Positions 44,600-54,097 of a stretch of 64,000 nt of DNA are shown in pieces. The notes beneath the pieces are model-generated. The model saw nothing but the letters and a program-made list of their open reading frames with translations, was not told where the DNA came from and made no database searches. This stretch comes from Roseibium aggregatum IAM 12614. Lineage in GTDB: Bacteria > Pseudomonadota > Alphaproteobacteria > Rhizobiales > Stappiaceae. The stretch is from the NCBI RefSeq assembly GCF_000168975.1, contig NZ_AAUW01000027.1, forward strand, positions 1-64,000. The letters are read 5' to 3'. A program made the position numbers and the translations under genes. Within the stretch, counting starts at the first letter, position 1; every line of letters begins with the position of its first letter.

Positions 44600-45372
44600 G
44601 GATTAGTTGTCGGAGAGTGTTTTCAATAGCATTCAGTGTCATGCTCGAGCCGTCTTTGCCCCCATTTTGTTGAGAGCGCTCTCTGGCCACCGGGTGCAGG
44701 GGAGACACGGGGCAGTGTGCGTCCTTGCCTTGGATGGCCAAGTGGCCAGAGAGCTGACTGTCTTTGTTCACAGGGGTGGGTAATTGTGGGGTCCTGTGAA
44801 GACAGCACTCCCGAAACTTGGCGATGGTGTGCTTTAGACACGCCATGCGGGTAGCAAACTACGGCTGGTTACGGGATCGCGTGCGGCGGCTCTTGCTATG
44901 TTCTTGAACGCGGTCCATGCCATGATTGCCTGGTTCATGAATTTTCCGGTTTTGATTTTGTTTCCGATTGAACCAGCCCGGTCAGGAGCCGGCGGGACAA
45001 AGAGAGGTGGGGATGGAGGCGCGTAATCATTTAGATTGTGCCGTGCATGGCTCTCGTGATGGCCGGACACTGGCTGTCATGCAACACGACTGGCCCTAGC
45101 GACAGCGGCGCGTCGATCCGCTTATCCGGAGTGCCGATCCATTTGAAATGATCGCCGTCATAGCGAGAGCCGAACGTGGCGTCGATCGCTTGGCCGGTGG
45201 CAAATGCGTGGGCTCAGGTCTGGACCGGAAAGCAGATCATCGCCGGGACGGGATTCAGGACATCAGCTTCAGGACGCTTGGCCAGTTCGATGAAATGCTC
45301 CGGAACAAACAGGCCCAAAAGGAAGGCGTCCAAACGGGCACTCGGGCCTGTGTGGACGCCTTGTAGAACGAA
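44600..45372 (-). repeat. Second, internally deleted copy of the traG locus
   Basis: 44600-44870 matches 6080-6357 (structured noncoding segment). 44871-45375 matches about 8216-8690 (traG 5' end and the small gene upstream). The intervening 1.86 kb of traG is missing, with the join at ggttac/gggatcgcg. What remains encodes MNQAIMAWTAFKNIARAAAR then DP, before the frame leaves traG. The upstream small gene has an internal stop. Confidence 0.8.
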
Positions 45373-45491
45373 GGGTGAGGAAATCCTTTAAGCGGAAGAC
45401 CTTTGTCCGTCGGCAAGAGTGTCGATGAACCCTTCCCTGTCACTGGTTCGGCGTTAAGGCCAAGGGAGTGACACTCATTCTGATCAGGCCC

Positions 45492-45698
45492 TCAGCCCTT
45501 GGGGGACTTAGTGTCAACGCGACGGTCTTCTCTGCCAGCGACAACGATCTTTGCGTCGTCATTCGCTTTCACCGAAGCGGTTTGTGCAGTTGGTTTGACC
45601 TGCATTTCCGGATGAGTTGCGGCATTAACCGTGGTGGACACGGCAAAGGCGGTAAAAAGCATAACTGAGGCAATCGTAGTGCGGAACATGGCTGTCAC
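45492..45698 (-). CDS. Small secreted protein of unknown function
   Basis: 68 aa from GTG 45698, or 65 aa from ATG 45689. A clear signal peptide (MFRTTIASVMLFTAFAVSTT) with likely cleavage after VNA leaves a mature region of about 43 polar residues. No family known to me. No good ribosome site is visible. Confidence 0.5.
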   Translation of the reverse strand: MTAMFRTTIASVMLFTAFAVSTTVNAATHPEMQVKPTAQTASVKANDDAKIVVAGREDRRVDTKSPKG

Positions 45699-45761
45699 TC
45701 AGAGGTGGCTCGGTTTGTCTGAACAGTTCGGGGCGTTTTGCTAAGTGGATTTCCGCCTCGA

Positions 45762-46592
45762 TTATGCCGCCGCCATCATCGGCGTCAGCGCGTTGAAGTA
45801 GGCCTGATCCGGCGTCTGCCGGTCAAGGGATGAATGTGGGCGTCGGGTGTTGTAAAAGGTCAGATAGCGGCCGATGCCAGCGCGGGCCTCGGACACGGTC
45901 TTGTAAGCGTGGAGGTAGACTTCCTCGTATTTGATAGACCTCCAAAGCCGCTCGACGAAGACATTGTCCCGCCAAGCGCCCTTGCCGTCCATCGAGATGG
46001 CGATCTCAGCTTTCTTCAGCACCGCCGTAAAGTCGATGGAAGTGAACTGCGATCCCTGGTCAGTGTTGAATATTTCTGGCTTGCCATAGCGAGCCAGTGC
46101 CTCCTCGACTGCCTCGATGCAGAAGGCTGCCTCCATCGTGATCGACAGCCTCCACGACAGAACCCTCCGGCTGAACCAGTCCACGACGGCGCAGAGATAA
46201 ACGAACCCCCGCGCCATAGGAATGTACGTCAGGTCCATCGCCCAGACCTGATTGGGTCTGGTGACCGCCAGCTTGCGCAGGAGATAGGGATAGATTTTGT
46301 GACCTGGCGCTGGTTTCGACGTATTGGGGCGGCGATAGATCGCCTCGATGCCCATCTTCTTCATCAGCGTGGCGACGTGAAGCCGCCCGACACTCAGACC
46401 TTCTCCCTTCAAGAGCCCTTGCAACATCCGGCTTCCGGCAAACGGGTAGTCGAGATGCAACTCATCGATCCGGCGCATCAAAGCCAGATCGCCGTCCGAC
46501 ACCGGACGCGGCGAATAATAGACGCTGCCACGGCTGAAGCCGAGAAGCTTCGCCTGGCGCACGACCGACAGTTTGTGCGCGCGGTCGATCAT
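45762..46592 (-). CDS. IS3-family OrfB transposase (outer element)
   Basis: 276 aa, complete: HTH-like N-terminus (SVVRQAKLLGFSRGSVYYSP), the HTH_21 region (YPFAGSRMLQGLLKGEG) and the rve integrase domain with DDE residues in VWAMDLTYIPMARGFVYL, FNTDQGSQFTS and VFVERLWRSIKYEEVYLHAY. It starts inside the orfA end (LENDFLAGALGKAGLLGGKK), so a programmed frameshift would normally fuse the two. OrfA is disrupted, so the element is inactive unless complemented. Confidence 0.92.
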   Translation of the reverse strand: MIDRAHKLSVVRQAKLLGFSRGSVYYSPRPVSDGDLALMRRIDELHLDYPFAGSRMLQGLLKGEGLSVGRLHVATLMKKMGIEAIYRRPNTSKPAPGHKIYPYLLRKLAVTRPNQVWAMDLTYIPMARGFVYLCAVVDWFSRRVLSWRLSITMEAAFCIEAVEEALARYGKPEIFNTDQGSQFTSIDFTAVLKKAEIAISMDGKGAWRDNVFVERLWRSIKYEEVYLHAYKTVSEARAGIGRYLTFYNTRRPHSSLDRQTPDQAYFNALTPMMAAA

Positions 46593-46718
46593 TTCTTTCC
46601 GCCCAGCAATCCCGCCTTGCCGAGCGCTCCGGCCAAAAAATCATTCTCCAGCTGAAGTGGTCCCGGAAATCCGGACAGGTTGCTAAGGTGTATCCCATTA
46701 ATTTGAAGGGATACGAGA

Positions 46719-46972
46719 ATGGCGAAACGCCGGAATTTTTCGGACGCGTTTAAAGCGAAGGTCGCGCTTGAGGCATTGCGGGGTGACAAGACGATCCAGG
46801 AGATCGCAGCCAAGTATCAGGTACATCCGAACCAGGTGAGCACGTGGAAACGTCAGGCTGTCGAAGGCATGGCGGATGTGTTCGCCCGTGGAGGCAAATC
46901 CGAGGGGCCGACGGAAGCGGAGGTCAAGGAATTGCACGCCAAGATCGGGAGGCTGAGCGTCGAGAACGATTT
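46719..46972 (+). pseudogene. OrfA of the inner IS3, split by IS110
   Basis: MAKRRNFSDAFKAKVALEAL to KIGRLSVENDL, the HTH and leucine-zipper part of an IS3 OrfA. The last codons (FLAQGLKK, stop) lie beyond the IS110 at about 48449-48477. Confidence 0.85.
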
Positions 46973-48447
46973 ATATGAGGCCGTTTCTGTCAATAGGGTT
47001 GCAAAGCACCATCACCCGCAGAGCGCGAGTGCTAATACGTTATAGTTCGGACGGTTCGATCGTTGCGCGACGGTCATGCGGATATGCCCGCATCAACTTA
47101 TATCCGGTAGCTCCATGACGGCTGACCACAATCTTGCATTCACGCGGACGGATCGGGGACGGGTTCACACTTTTTGCCGGCGCTCCGAGGGTGCGCCAAT
47201 CGTTGACACGACGCCCGTCATCCCGCCCTCAGACCTCTGGCCGGAGGTCTGAAGCTCTTTCGTTCTTCAGTTTATGCCATGGTTGGTGACAGTCGTGCCC
47301 TCTCTGGCAGAACGCCTGTTTCCACGTAGCGCCACAGCACAATGGCAAGCTTGCGGGCCAGTGCGATCAGCATAATCCGGCGCATGCGGCCGCCCTGGCC
47401 TTGTGTTCGAGTCAGATACCAGCGCGAAAGGGGACTGTCTGGCTGATATTTGATCCAGAGCCAGGCGATCTCAATCAGAATGCGCCGTGCCCACGCGTTG
47501 CCAGCCTTGGAAATGCCTTGGCATTTGGTCACAGTTCCGCTGTCGTATGCGCTCGGTGTCAGGCCAAGATACGACGCCAAATGGCGGCGCGATGCGAACG
47601 TTCGTGCAAAGACTTCGCGGGCAAGAATGGCGGAGGCTGTTCCGCCGATACCATGAAGCTGCTCAAGATCCAGTCGCTTCTGTTCGACTGCTGGGGACTG
47701 CGCATCGGCTGTGTCGCGCTCCTTCTCGACCTCACGCAGTTGATCTTCGACCATGATCAGGCGGGCATATTCGCGCTTTAATTCCGCGAGAAGACGTCGT
47801 GGGAGCCTGTGTCCCTCCGCTGTCTGGAGTTGGGTGAAGTCAATGCGGTTTCGGCGCTGCCTTGGTTCAACGTCACGAATGCCCTGGGCAAAGAGCAGCC
47901 CCTTGATCCGGTTGACGTGGGCTGTGCGCTCATGGATGAGCCTGTCCCGCTCGCGATGTGACCTGCGTGCGTCTTCTTCTTCGACGCTCAATATGCGCAC
48001 TTGCGCGCAGACATGACGTTCCCCGCGATCAAGTGCTGCCAGCGCCCTGAGCATTGCCAAAGCATCGATACGATCCGTCTTGACCCGTCGCGCCCGGCGA
48101 TTGACCTGCAGGCTTGCTGGATCGAGCACGCGAACATCAAAGCCTTGGGCGATCAGAAAGCGGGCAAGCCAGAAACCGTCATGCCCGGCCTCAAAGCAAA
48201 TGATCATACGCCCACTGCTGTGTGTAGCGGCCAGTCGTCGAAGAAGCCCCTTCGTGTCACCACCAGAAAGTCGATGTATCGACGGCTTGTCGCGGTCCGG
48301 ATGGGCGATGCCGACGATCCAGCTGCGCTTGCTGAGCTCAATCGCTACGTAGGCCGTCGAGTTTGCGTCGTGATACTGATCCATAGTGTGCCTCCCGTAT
48401 CAAATTAACGCGGTCAGCCTATCCGAGAGCCAGAGCCGCTCTCATAG
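46973..48447 (-). mobile_element. IS110-family element inside the inner IS3
   Basis: Inserted in the ENDFLAQG codons of the IS3 orfA. Flanks gagaacgattt and ttttagcgcaag rejoin to END-F-LAQG. Exact ends are uncertain by a few bases, since IS110 elements lack clear inverted repeats. Confidence 0.75.
47272..48384 (-). CDS. tnpA: IS110-family transposase
   Basis: 370 aa, complete: N-terminal DEDD domain (STAYVAIELSKRSWIVGIAH, IICFEAGHDGFWLARFL, VKTDRIDALAMLRALAA) and C-terminal transposase_20 domain (LEQLHGIGGTASAILAREVF, RRHLASYLGLTPSAYDSGTV, GISKAGNAWARRILIEIAW). The first acidic residue sits in IELSK rather than IDLSK (Glu for Asp), worth noting for activity. It is a different subgroup from the IS110 at 3531. 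Confidence 0.9.
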   Translation of the reverse strand: MDQYHDANSTAYVAIELSKRSWIVGIAHPDRDKPSIHRLSGGDTKGLLRRLAATHSSGRMIICFEAGHDGFWLARFLIAQGFDVRVLDPASLQVNRRARRVKTDRIDALAMLRALAALDRGERHVCAQVRILSVEEEDARRSHRERDRLIHERTAHVNRIKGLLFAQGIRDVEPRQRRNRIDFTQLQTAEGHRLPRRLLAELKREYARLIMVEDQLREVEKERDTADAQSPAVEQKRLDLEQLHGIGGTASAILAREVFARTFASRRHLASYLGLTPSAYDSGTVTKCQGISKAGNAWARRILIEIAWLWIKYQPDSPLSRWYLTRTQGQGGRMRRIMLIALARKLAIVLWRYVETGVLPERARLSPTMA

Positions 48448-48474
48448 GATCTTTTTAGCGCAAGGGCTCAAGAA

Positions 48475-49329
48475 GTGAGCCCGGCAAAGAAGAAGGCGAT
48501 GATCCGCCGGGACCATCCGGATCTGAGCATCAGTCAGCAATGCAAATTGGTGAAGTTGAGCCGTGCGGCGTTCTACTACATGCCAGTCGGGGTCAGCGGG
48601 GCAACGCTGGAATTGATGAAGGCCATCGACCGGGCCTTCACCAAATATCCGTTTTTTGGAAGCCGACAGATTGCTGCCTATCTGCGCCGCGACGGTATCG
48701 TGGTCGGCCGCCATCGGGTTCGCCGTCTGATGGCGAAGATGGGACTGGAAGCGATCTACAAACGGCCGAGAACCAGCCAACCGCATCCGCAGCACAAGGT
48801 TTATCCCTATCTGCTGCGGGGCATGACGATCGGCCGGCCGAACCAGGTCTGGTGTTCGGACATCACGTTCATCCCCGTGAAGCACGGTTTTCTGTATCTG
48901 GTTGCGATTATGGATTGGGCGACACGGAAAGTTCTGAGCTGGCAGCTGTCGAATACGATGCACGCCGACTTCTGCGTCGAAGCCTTGAACGAGGCTATCG
49001 CCCGGTTCGGACCGCCGGAGATCATGAATACCGATCAGGGATCTCAGTTCACTGGATCGGCCTGGATCACCACGTTGACCGAAGCTGGCATACGCATCTC
49101 GATGGACGGGCGTGGCCGGTGCATGGACAACATCTTCATCGAACGGCTGTGGCGATCCTTGAAGCAGGAAGCGGTTTATCTCGAAGACCTGACCGACGGC
49201 TTCAAGGCGCACGGTGTCATTCGTAACTGGATGAAATTTTACAACACCGAACGGCCTCATTCAGCCCTTGAGCACAAAACCCCGAGGGAGGCATATTGGG
49301 CTGACAGAAACCTGAAATTGGCGGCATGA
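48475..49329 (+). CDS. IS3-family OrfB transposase (inner element)
   Basis: 284 aa, complete. HTH region SISQQCKLVKLSRAAFYYMP, then YPFFGSRQIAAYLRRDGIVV, and the DDE integrase domain with VWCSDITFIPVKHGFLYLVA, MNTDQGSQFTGSAW and IFIERLWRSLKQEAVYLEDL. Related to the OrfB of the outer element but clearly divergent. Its OrfA is interrupted upstream by IS110. Confidence 0.92.
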   Translation: MSPAKKKAMIRRDHPDLSISQQCKLVKLSRAAFYYMPVGVSGATLELMKAIDRAFTKYPFFGSRQIAAYLRRDGIVVGRHRVRRLMAKMGLEAIYKRPRTSQPHPQHKVYPYLLRGMTIGRPNQVWCSDITFIPVKHGFLYLVAIMDWATRKVLSWQLSNTMHADFCVEALNEAIARFGPPEIMNTDQGSQFTGSAWITTLTEAGIRISMDGRGRCMDNIFIERLWRSLKQEAVYLEDLTDGFKAHGVIRNWMKFYNTERPHSALEHKTPREAYWADRNLKLAA

Positions 49330-49392
49330 AAACCAACCTGGATACACCTTAAACAAGCCGCTGACCTGTCCGGAAAACCAGGACCACTTCAA

Positions 49393-49642
49393 GCGTCAGC
49401 TCCCCGATCTTGGCATGCAGCGTTTTGACATCGACGGTCGGCCCTGCCGGTACCGCCTTCGCTTCATCACCTAAAACGCCGGTCGCCCCCTCAAGAAGCT
49501 GGTCTTTCCATTGCTTGATCTGGTTGGCGTGCACGTCAAACTGCTGGGATAGCTCCACCAGGGTTTGCTCACCTCTGATCGCGGCGAGCGCCACTTTTGC
49601 CTTGAAAGCCGGGCTGTGGTTCCGGCGAGGTCGTCTGGTCAT
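49393..49642 (-). pseudogene. OrfA N-terminal part of the outer IS3
   Basis: MTRRPRRNHSPAFKAKVALA to KIGELTL, cut at the inner IS3 boundary. The missing end is at 46589-46652. Confidence 0.88.
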
Positions 49643-49824
49643 GGTATCTCCTGTTCCCGGCATCTATGCCGAAGTCAGGCGGAAATTCCACTTATCCTAG
49701 ATGTGCAGATTTCCCGAGCCACCTCTCTCCTGGTTGAGGTGAACTGGGTTGCTTCTGTCATGAAGGTAAGCACTTTTTCAGCCATGGCATGTGACGCTCG
49801 TCACAGCCGATGAAAGTCAAATGC

Positions 49825-50140
49825 CCTTTCCGGCTTGCCGCAGGGCCAAATGGAAAACGGTCCGGATCTACAGACAAGCCGTGATCGCCATATCGGAGTA
49901 TGTCCCCGGCCGGCCTCGCTTGCCGGTGTGCACCACGCCCCCTAATGCGCCACGCTTTCATCAACCCAAACCGTGATGTCCCCTCGCCGTCGCAGGCTTT
50001 CCGTATACTCGGGCCAGTTCGTCACACGATGCTTGGACTTCGCAATCTTGTGGCGGCGGGATGCGTGGTGTTTGAACGGCATTCACAAAACTTCAGAAGT
50101 GAGACAACGCCGAGCAGGTAGGCGCGGAAACGCATTATTG
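49825..50140 (-). mobile_element. IS5-type 5' fragment
   Basis: Related to the first 300 bp of the IS5 copies (minus strand), including the initial MPFKHHASRRHKIAKSKHRV-like codons, but several percent diverged and lacking the rest of the element. Confidence 0.7.
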
Positions 50141-50153
50141 CAACAACGCCCCT

Positions 50154-50167
50154 GTGACAGCTGTCAC
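50154..50167 (+). promoter_or_regulatory. Perfect 14-bp palindrome upstream of a small secreted peptide gene
   Basis: GTGACAGCTGTCAC, 67 bp before the ATG at 50234, with TCTACT 20-21 nt downstream. Same GTG...CAC frame and spacing as the cargo-gene boxes, but the centre differs. Confidence 0.4.
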
Positions 50168-50233
50168 ATCAAAATGAGCGGGCAGTCTCTACTTGTAACA
50201 TGCGTGAAATCGCAATCCACAAAAGGAAGCTAC

Positions 50234-50467
50234 ATGTTCAAAAAATATATGCTTTTCGCAATAGGCGCTTTTTTCATGATCCATTCGTCTTACGCGAATG
50301 CGGCGGTGAAAGATATCCACGCGGAACTTTCGAAAATCGCCAGCCAACAATCTGTTTTTTCCGATAACAAGCAATTGTCTCGGAACAAGAACGGCACACA
50401 AGAAGAATTGGCACAAAGTATACCTCCTTACCCCGGGTGTTGCCGTACTACTCCGGCGCCGAAATAA
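50234..50467 (+). CDS. Small secreted peptide with C-terminal Cys-Cys
   Basis: 77 aa from ATG 50234 with ribosome site AGGAAG. A signal peptide (MFKKYMLFAIGAFFMIHSSY) is probably cleaved after ANA, giving a 53-residue mature peptide (AVKDIHAELSKIASQQSVFS...) that ends IPPYPGCCRTTPAPK. The double Cys near the end could form a disulfide or dimer. No family recognised. A palindrome and -10-like hexamer upstream suggest real expression. It stands alone between IS fragments. Confidence 0.6.
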   Translation: MFKKYMLFAIGAFFMIHSSYANAAVKDIHAELSKIASQQSVFSDNKQLSRNKNGTQEELAQSIPPYPGCCRTTPAPK

Positions 50468-50594
50468 AGAAAATTTGTAGTTGTTGTCTTGCCCGATAAC
50501 CCGGTTGTCTGGGATGGCCGTGATGATGTAACCGCCCTCCGACGCCTTTGATGTGCGAAGGTGGGTCTTTGAAGATCCAGATAGGAGGACGGTT

Positions 50595-50671
50595 ATGTCT
50601 CAGATTGTCACGGTCGCTCTCGACTTTGCGAAGAATGTGTTCCAGGTCCACGGGGCCTTGAGCGATATTTG
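50595..50671 (+). pseudogene. IS110-family N-terminal fragment
   Basis: MSQIVTVALDFAKNVFQVHG then ALSDI and a TGA: the first 25 codons of an IS110 transposase, with the element's 5' end upstream. Confidence 0.75.
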
Positions 50672-50822
50672 AAGTGCGACTTCTGCGGTTTGCAAGGATA
50701 GGGGGCGTCCTCTTATTTCGCCAGCATCTTTGAATAGATGGAGTGGTTGCCGCTCTACCCACCCGACGCGTTCTATTGGAGGATCGCCGGGTTAAGTCCA
50801 ATGGGTGGAGAGGAAGGCAAGC

Positions 50823-51230
50823 ATGACCAAAGAGACGATGATCGGGATCGATCTGGCCAAGAGTGTTTTTCAGGTCCACGGAGCTTCCATGTCCGGACAG
50901 AGCAAATTCCGGCGGAAGCTGACGCGGCAGCACTTTCGCAGGTTCATGGCTGACCAGGTCCCGGCGATGGTCGTGATGGAGGCTTGCGGCAGTGCCCATT
51001 ACTGGGCGCGCGAGATGGCCAAGCTGGGTCACGAAGTCAGACTGATCGCCCCTCAGTACGTGCGCCCATTCGTGAAGCGGAAGAAGAACGATGCAGCAGA
51101 TGCCGAGGCGATCGTCATCGCGGCTCAACGACCGGAGATCCGGCAATTGAAGCGGGGACTGGCACGGGTCACCGAGGAACGTGACATCTTAAAAAAAGCG
51201 GCTGCGTACTTCGCCAAGGATGCAAAGTGA
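50823..51230 (+). pseudogene. Chimeric IS110 N-terminus fused in frame to IS3 OrfA C-terminus
   Basis: Residues 1-107 are IS110 (MTKETMIGIDLAKSVFQVHG, MEACGSAHYWAREMAKLGHE, KNDAADAEAIVIAAQRPEIR). The last 30 (LKRGLARVTEERDILKKAAA, YFAKDAK) are the end of an IS3 OrfA. The start of the matching OrfB (RYAFVAEHRSVFSVRA) follows for about 17 codons. A recombination between two elements fused them without breaking the frame. Confidence 0.8.
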
Positions 51231-51274
51231 GGTACGCGTTCGTCGCCGAGCATCGCTCGGTATTTTCGGTGCGG

Positions 51275-51885
51275 GCATTCGCCAAATACCGGGTTGGTGG
51301 TGACGATGATCGATGTGCGTTCATAGAGTTTGCTGATCAGATGGAACAGGAGCTGTCCATCTGTCTGGGCGAATGGCAGGTAGCCCAGTTCTTTGAGAAT
51401 CAGGAAATCGAGACGGGAGATCAAATCGGCGGTCCGGCCCTGCCGGTCGGTGCGCGCCTCGGCATCCAGCTTGTTGACCAGATTGACAACATTGAAGAAC
51501 CGTCCCCTGGCTCCGTTGCGGATACAAGACCGGACGATACTAACGGCCAGATGGGTTTTGCCGGTTCCGGTGCCGCCGATCAGGACCAGATTGCGCTGAT
51601 GATCCAGGAAGTCTCACCACCGGCCAGATCTCGGACGAGGGTTTCGTTGATGGGTGTCGGTTCGAAGTTGAACTCGTCCAATTCCTTGGCCAACGGCAGC
51701 TTGGCGATCGTCATCTGGTATTTGATCGAACGGCTTGCTTCTCGCTGATCTCGGCATTCAGCAGGTCGCCGATGACCTGCTGAGGGTCGTGCTCACGCTT
51801 GACCGCTGTGGCCATGACCTCATCATAGGCCGCCTCCATCCCGTAGAGCTTTAGCTGTCACATTGCGTTCAGCACATGAGATCGT
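51275..51885 (-). pseudogene. istB: IS21-family IstB, frameshifted and truncated
   Basis: From the right: LKLYGMEAAYDEVMATAVKR, DPQQVIGDLLNAEIS, KYQMTIAKLPLAKELDEFNF and INETLVRDLAGGE. The Walker region is garbled by frameshifts, then RLDFLILKELGYLPFAQ and LLFHLISKLYERTSIIVTTN appear and the match ends at NPVFGE. AAA+ helper of IstA, inactive here. Confidence 0.85.
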
Positions 51886-51889
51886 TCCA

Positions 51890-53393
51890 TTCGTCTGTCT
51901 CCTCAAGCTGTCATACAGGTCGCAATTTGCGGCAGGCTCGCAGTTGAGCCGCAAGGCATCCGGTGTCGTGATTGTCACAGGGGCTTCCGGTTCCTGGCGC
52001 CGGGCCAGGATGTTCAAGACGACGCCGGCAAAGTGGACACCGTTCGACAGCGCCTCGGCCCAGGCCGCGTCCACGGCGTCCAAAACGTCTGTCAGAACGG
52101 CACCAAGAATATCGACCATCTGGCGATCACCGCCGGCTTGCCGTTCCAATTTGCGCTGAACTCGCCGCAAGGCCGGAGGCAACTCCCATTCCTTGAACGG
52201 CGCCCCATTGCGCAAAGCTCCGGGCTTGCGTGCCAAAACAGGAATGTAATGCAGGGGATCGTAGACCGTATTGTCGCGCCCGAATGCACGCACATGTTTG
52301 CCGACAATGCTTCCGTCCTGCCGCCTTCCAGCCGGTCGGCATAGGCCCCGATCTCGACGGGCCGCCCGACGGCGCGAGCCTCTACCGAGTAACGGTTCTT
52401 GTCGAACCGGACGAGACATGTCTTTGACACCGAGGCCGGCACGGCATGGAACCCGTCAAAAGGGCCTGCATAGGGAACAAGGTTGGAGCGTTCCGTCTCG
52501 AAGACCTCCCAGATCGTCTTGTCCCGGATCTCCGGATGCTGATGGGCATTGGCCCAGGCGACGCAGCGATCCAGTAGCCAGGCGTTGAGCTCGGCATAGC
52601 TCTTGAACTTAGGTCGGGGAACGAAGAAGCGCCGGCGGAGTACGCCCACCTGGTTCTCCACTTGCCTTTTCTCCCAGCCCGATGCCGGCGTACACGCCAC
52701 GGGGTCGACCAGATAATGTCCGCACATCTGAAGGAAGCGGCGGTTGTAGCCACGATCCTTTCCGACGAAGATCGCATCCACCGCTGTCTTCATATTGTCG
52801 TAGATGCCCCGCGCGCAGGCGCCGCCGAAAAAGGTGAACGCCTTGTCATGAGCGTCGAACACCATCTCCTGCGTCTCGCGGGGATACGCCTGGATGAACG
52901 GCATCCGGCTGTGACACAGGCGAACGTGGGCCACCTTGATCGTTGTCGTGATCCCGTCGATGAACGCAATTTCGTGGCTCCAATCGAACTGGTACGCTTC
53001 ACCGGGGTCGAAGCTGAGCGGCACATAGGCATCCGCGGAAGCTTCCCGTATCGACTTGGACCAGCGCGCGGCATACCGGCGGACGGCATCATATTCACCG
53101 TCACAGCCGCGCCCGCGCAATTCCTCATAAATCCGCACGAGTGTCAGACGTTCCCGCTTGGGACGGTTTGCGTTCTCGCCGAGCATGTCATCGAGATAGG
53201 ATTGCCAGGGGCCGATCTTCGGGCGTGGCTGCACGGACCGGTCATAGCTGAATTCTGTCGACCCGGATCAGATGACCTTCCTCACCGTGTTCCGGGAGAC
53301 CCGAAGATCGCGGCAAATCTGTTTGATCGACTTGCCTTCTTTAAAATATGCCCGACGGATCTTCGCAATCGTCTCCACAGCCAACATCCTTAA
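51890..53393 (-). pseudogene. istA: IS21-family IstA, internal stop and frameshift
   Basis: Starts near 53390 (ETIAKIRRAYFKEGKSIKQI, SRNTVRKVI), then a TGA at the position of an expected Arg. It continues from 53234 with SYLDDMLGENANRPKRERLT, EAYQFDWSHEIAFIDG and FGGACARGIYDNMKTAVDAI, then VGRPVEIGAYADRL, shifts frame near 52270, and ends with the typical LNILARRQEP tail. With the istB remnant it forms a full-length but dead IS21. Confidence 0.88.
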
Positions 53394-53466
53394 AATGCTC
53401 CCTGAAAAATCAGGGACGCATAAAAGCAAATTTGGCAGGGGTCAGTTTTGGACGCCGATAACCCCT

Positions 53467-53728
53467 AAAACAGGGTCAATATTGCAGGCCGTTTCACACG
53501 CAGAAGTCCGTCGACGCCTTCGCGCATGGAGCGCTCCTGCCAGCACCAGACGCAGGTCTTCGACTTGCCTGTCGCTTCCATAATCGCCGAGGTGCCAAGA
53601 CCCTCGTCGCTCAACAATATAAAACGGGCGCGCCAGACATGCTTCTGCAGGCTGCAGGGCGCTGCCGCAATGTCACGCAGGCGTTGACGGTCAGCGGCTG
53701 AAAGGGTGAAAGTGATTCCGGTACGCAT
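53467..53728 (-). pseudogene. IS630-family transposase N-terminal fragment
   Basis: MRTGITFTLSAADRQRLRDI, QKHVWRARFILLSDEGLG and IMEATGKSKTCVWCWQERSM, then EGVDGLLR. HTH part only, different from the IS630 at 25503. Confidence 0.85.
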
Positions 53729-54097
53729 CCCTCTGAAATCTGGAGGGTTCAGTGAGGTCTGCGGGCAAAACGGCAGTGTTGCGCAGCGGCGCGGGGCGGA
53801 CCTCATTGAAGCCGGATTGAGCGAAGCCGCGGGCGAATTGGGTCTATGGGGATTGTGGCGGCTGCGTCGGTGTGGCGTGGTGCAAGCAAGGCCGCATGTG
53901 GGGATGCATCACACCGGAAAGCCGCTTAGCGGGGTCGATGCTTTCTGCGCACTGCCGAAGATCCGATCCTGTTTGGCAGCCGGCGGCCTCGCTGAAGGGC
54001 AGCAGAGGGCACGACTGGGTCGTTTGCCCGCAGGCAAGCGGGCCGGTTCTCGTGGAGGCCAGCCGCCTATAGGGGGCTCGTGATCTGCCATACGCAC

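Larger units (their letters stand above)
46653..49392 (+). mobile_element. Inner IS3-family element with 3-bp target duplication
   Basis: Ends TGAAGTGGTCC...TCCGGACAGG on both sides. The 3-bp string agc flanks it (46650-46652 and 49393-49395). Removing the element and one agc restores an uninterrupted orfA of the outer IS3 (ELTLENDFLAGALG). It is itself interrupted by an IS110 element. Confidence 0.88.
45742..49694 (-). mobile_element. Outer IS3-family element, interrupted by a nested IS
   Basis: Ends TAAGTGGATTTCCGCCT (from 45742) and TAAGTGGAATTTCCGCCT (minus strand, to 49694) form the inverted repeats. Its orfA is split: the N-terminal part is at 49393-49642 and the C-terminal part at 46589-46652. 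The IS3 element 46653-49392 lies between them. Confidence 0.85.

Noticed and set aside
48442..49260. A 272-codon minus-strand frame opposite the inner IS3 OrfB
   Set aside because: The sense frame is an unmistakable IS3 integrase; this is its shadow.
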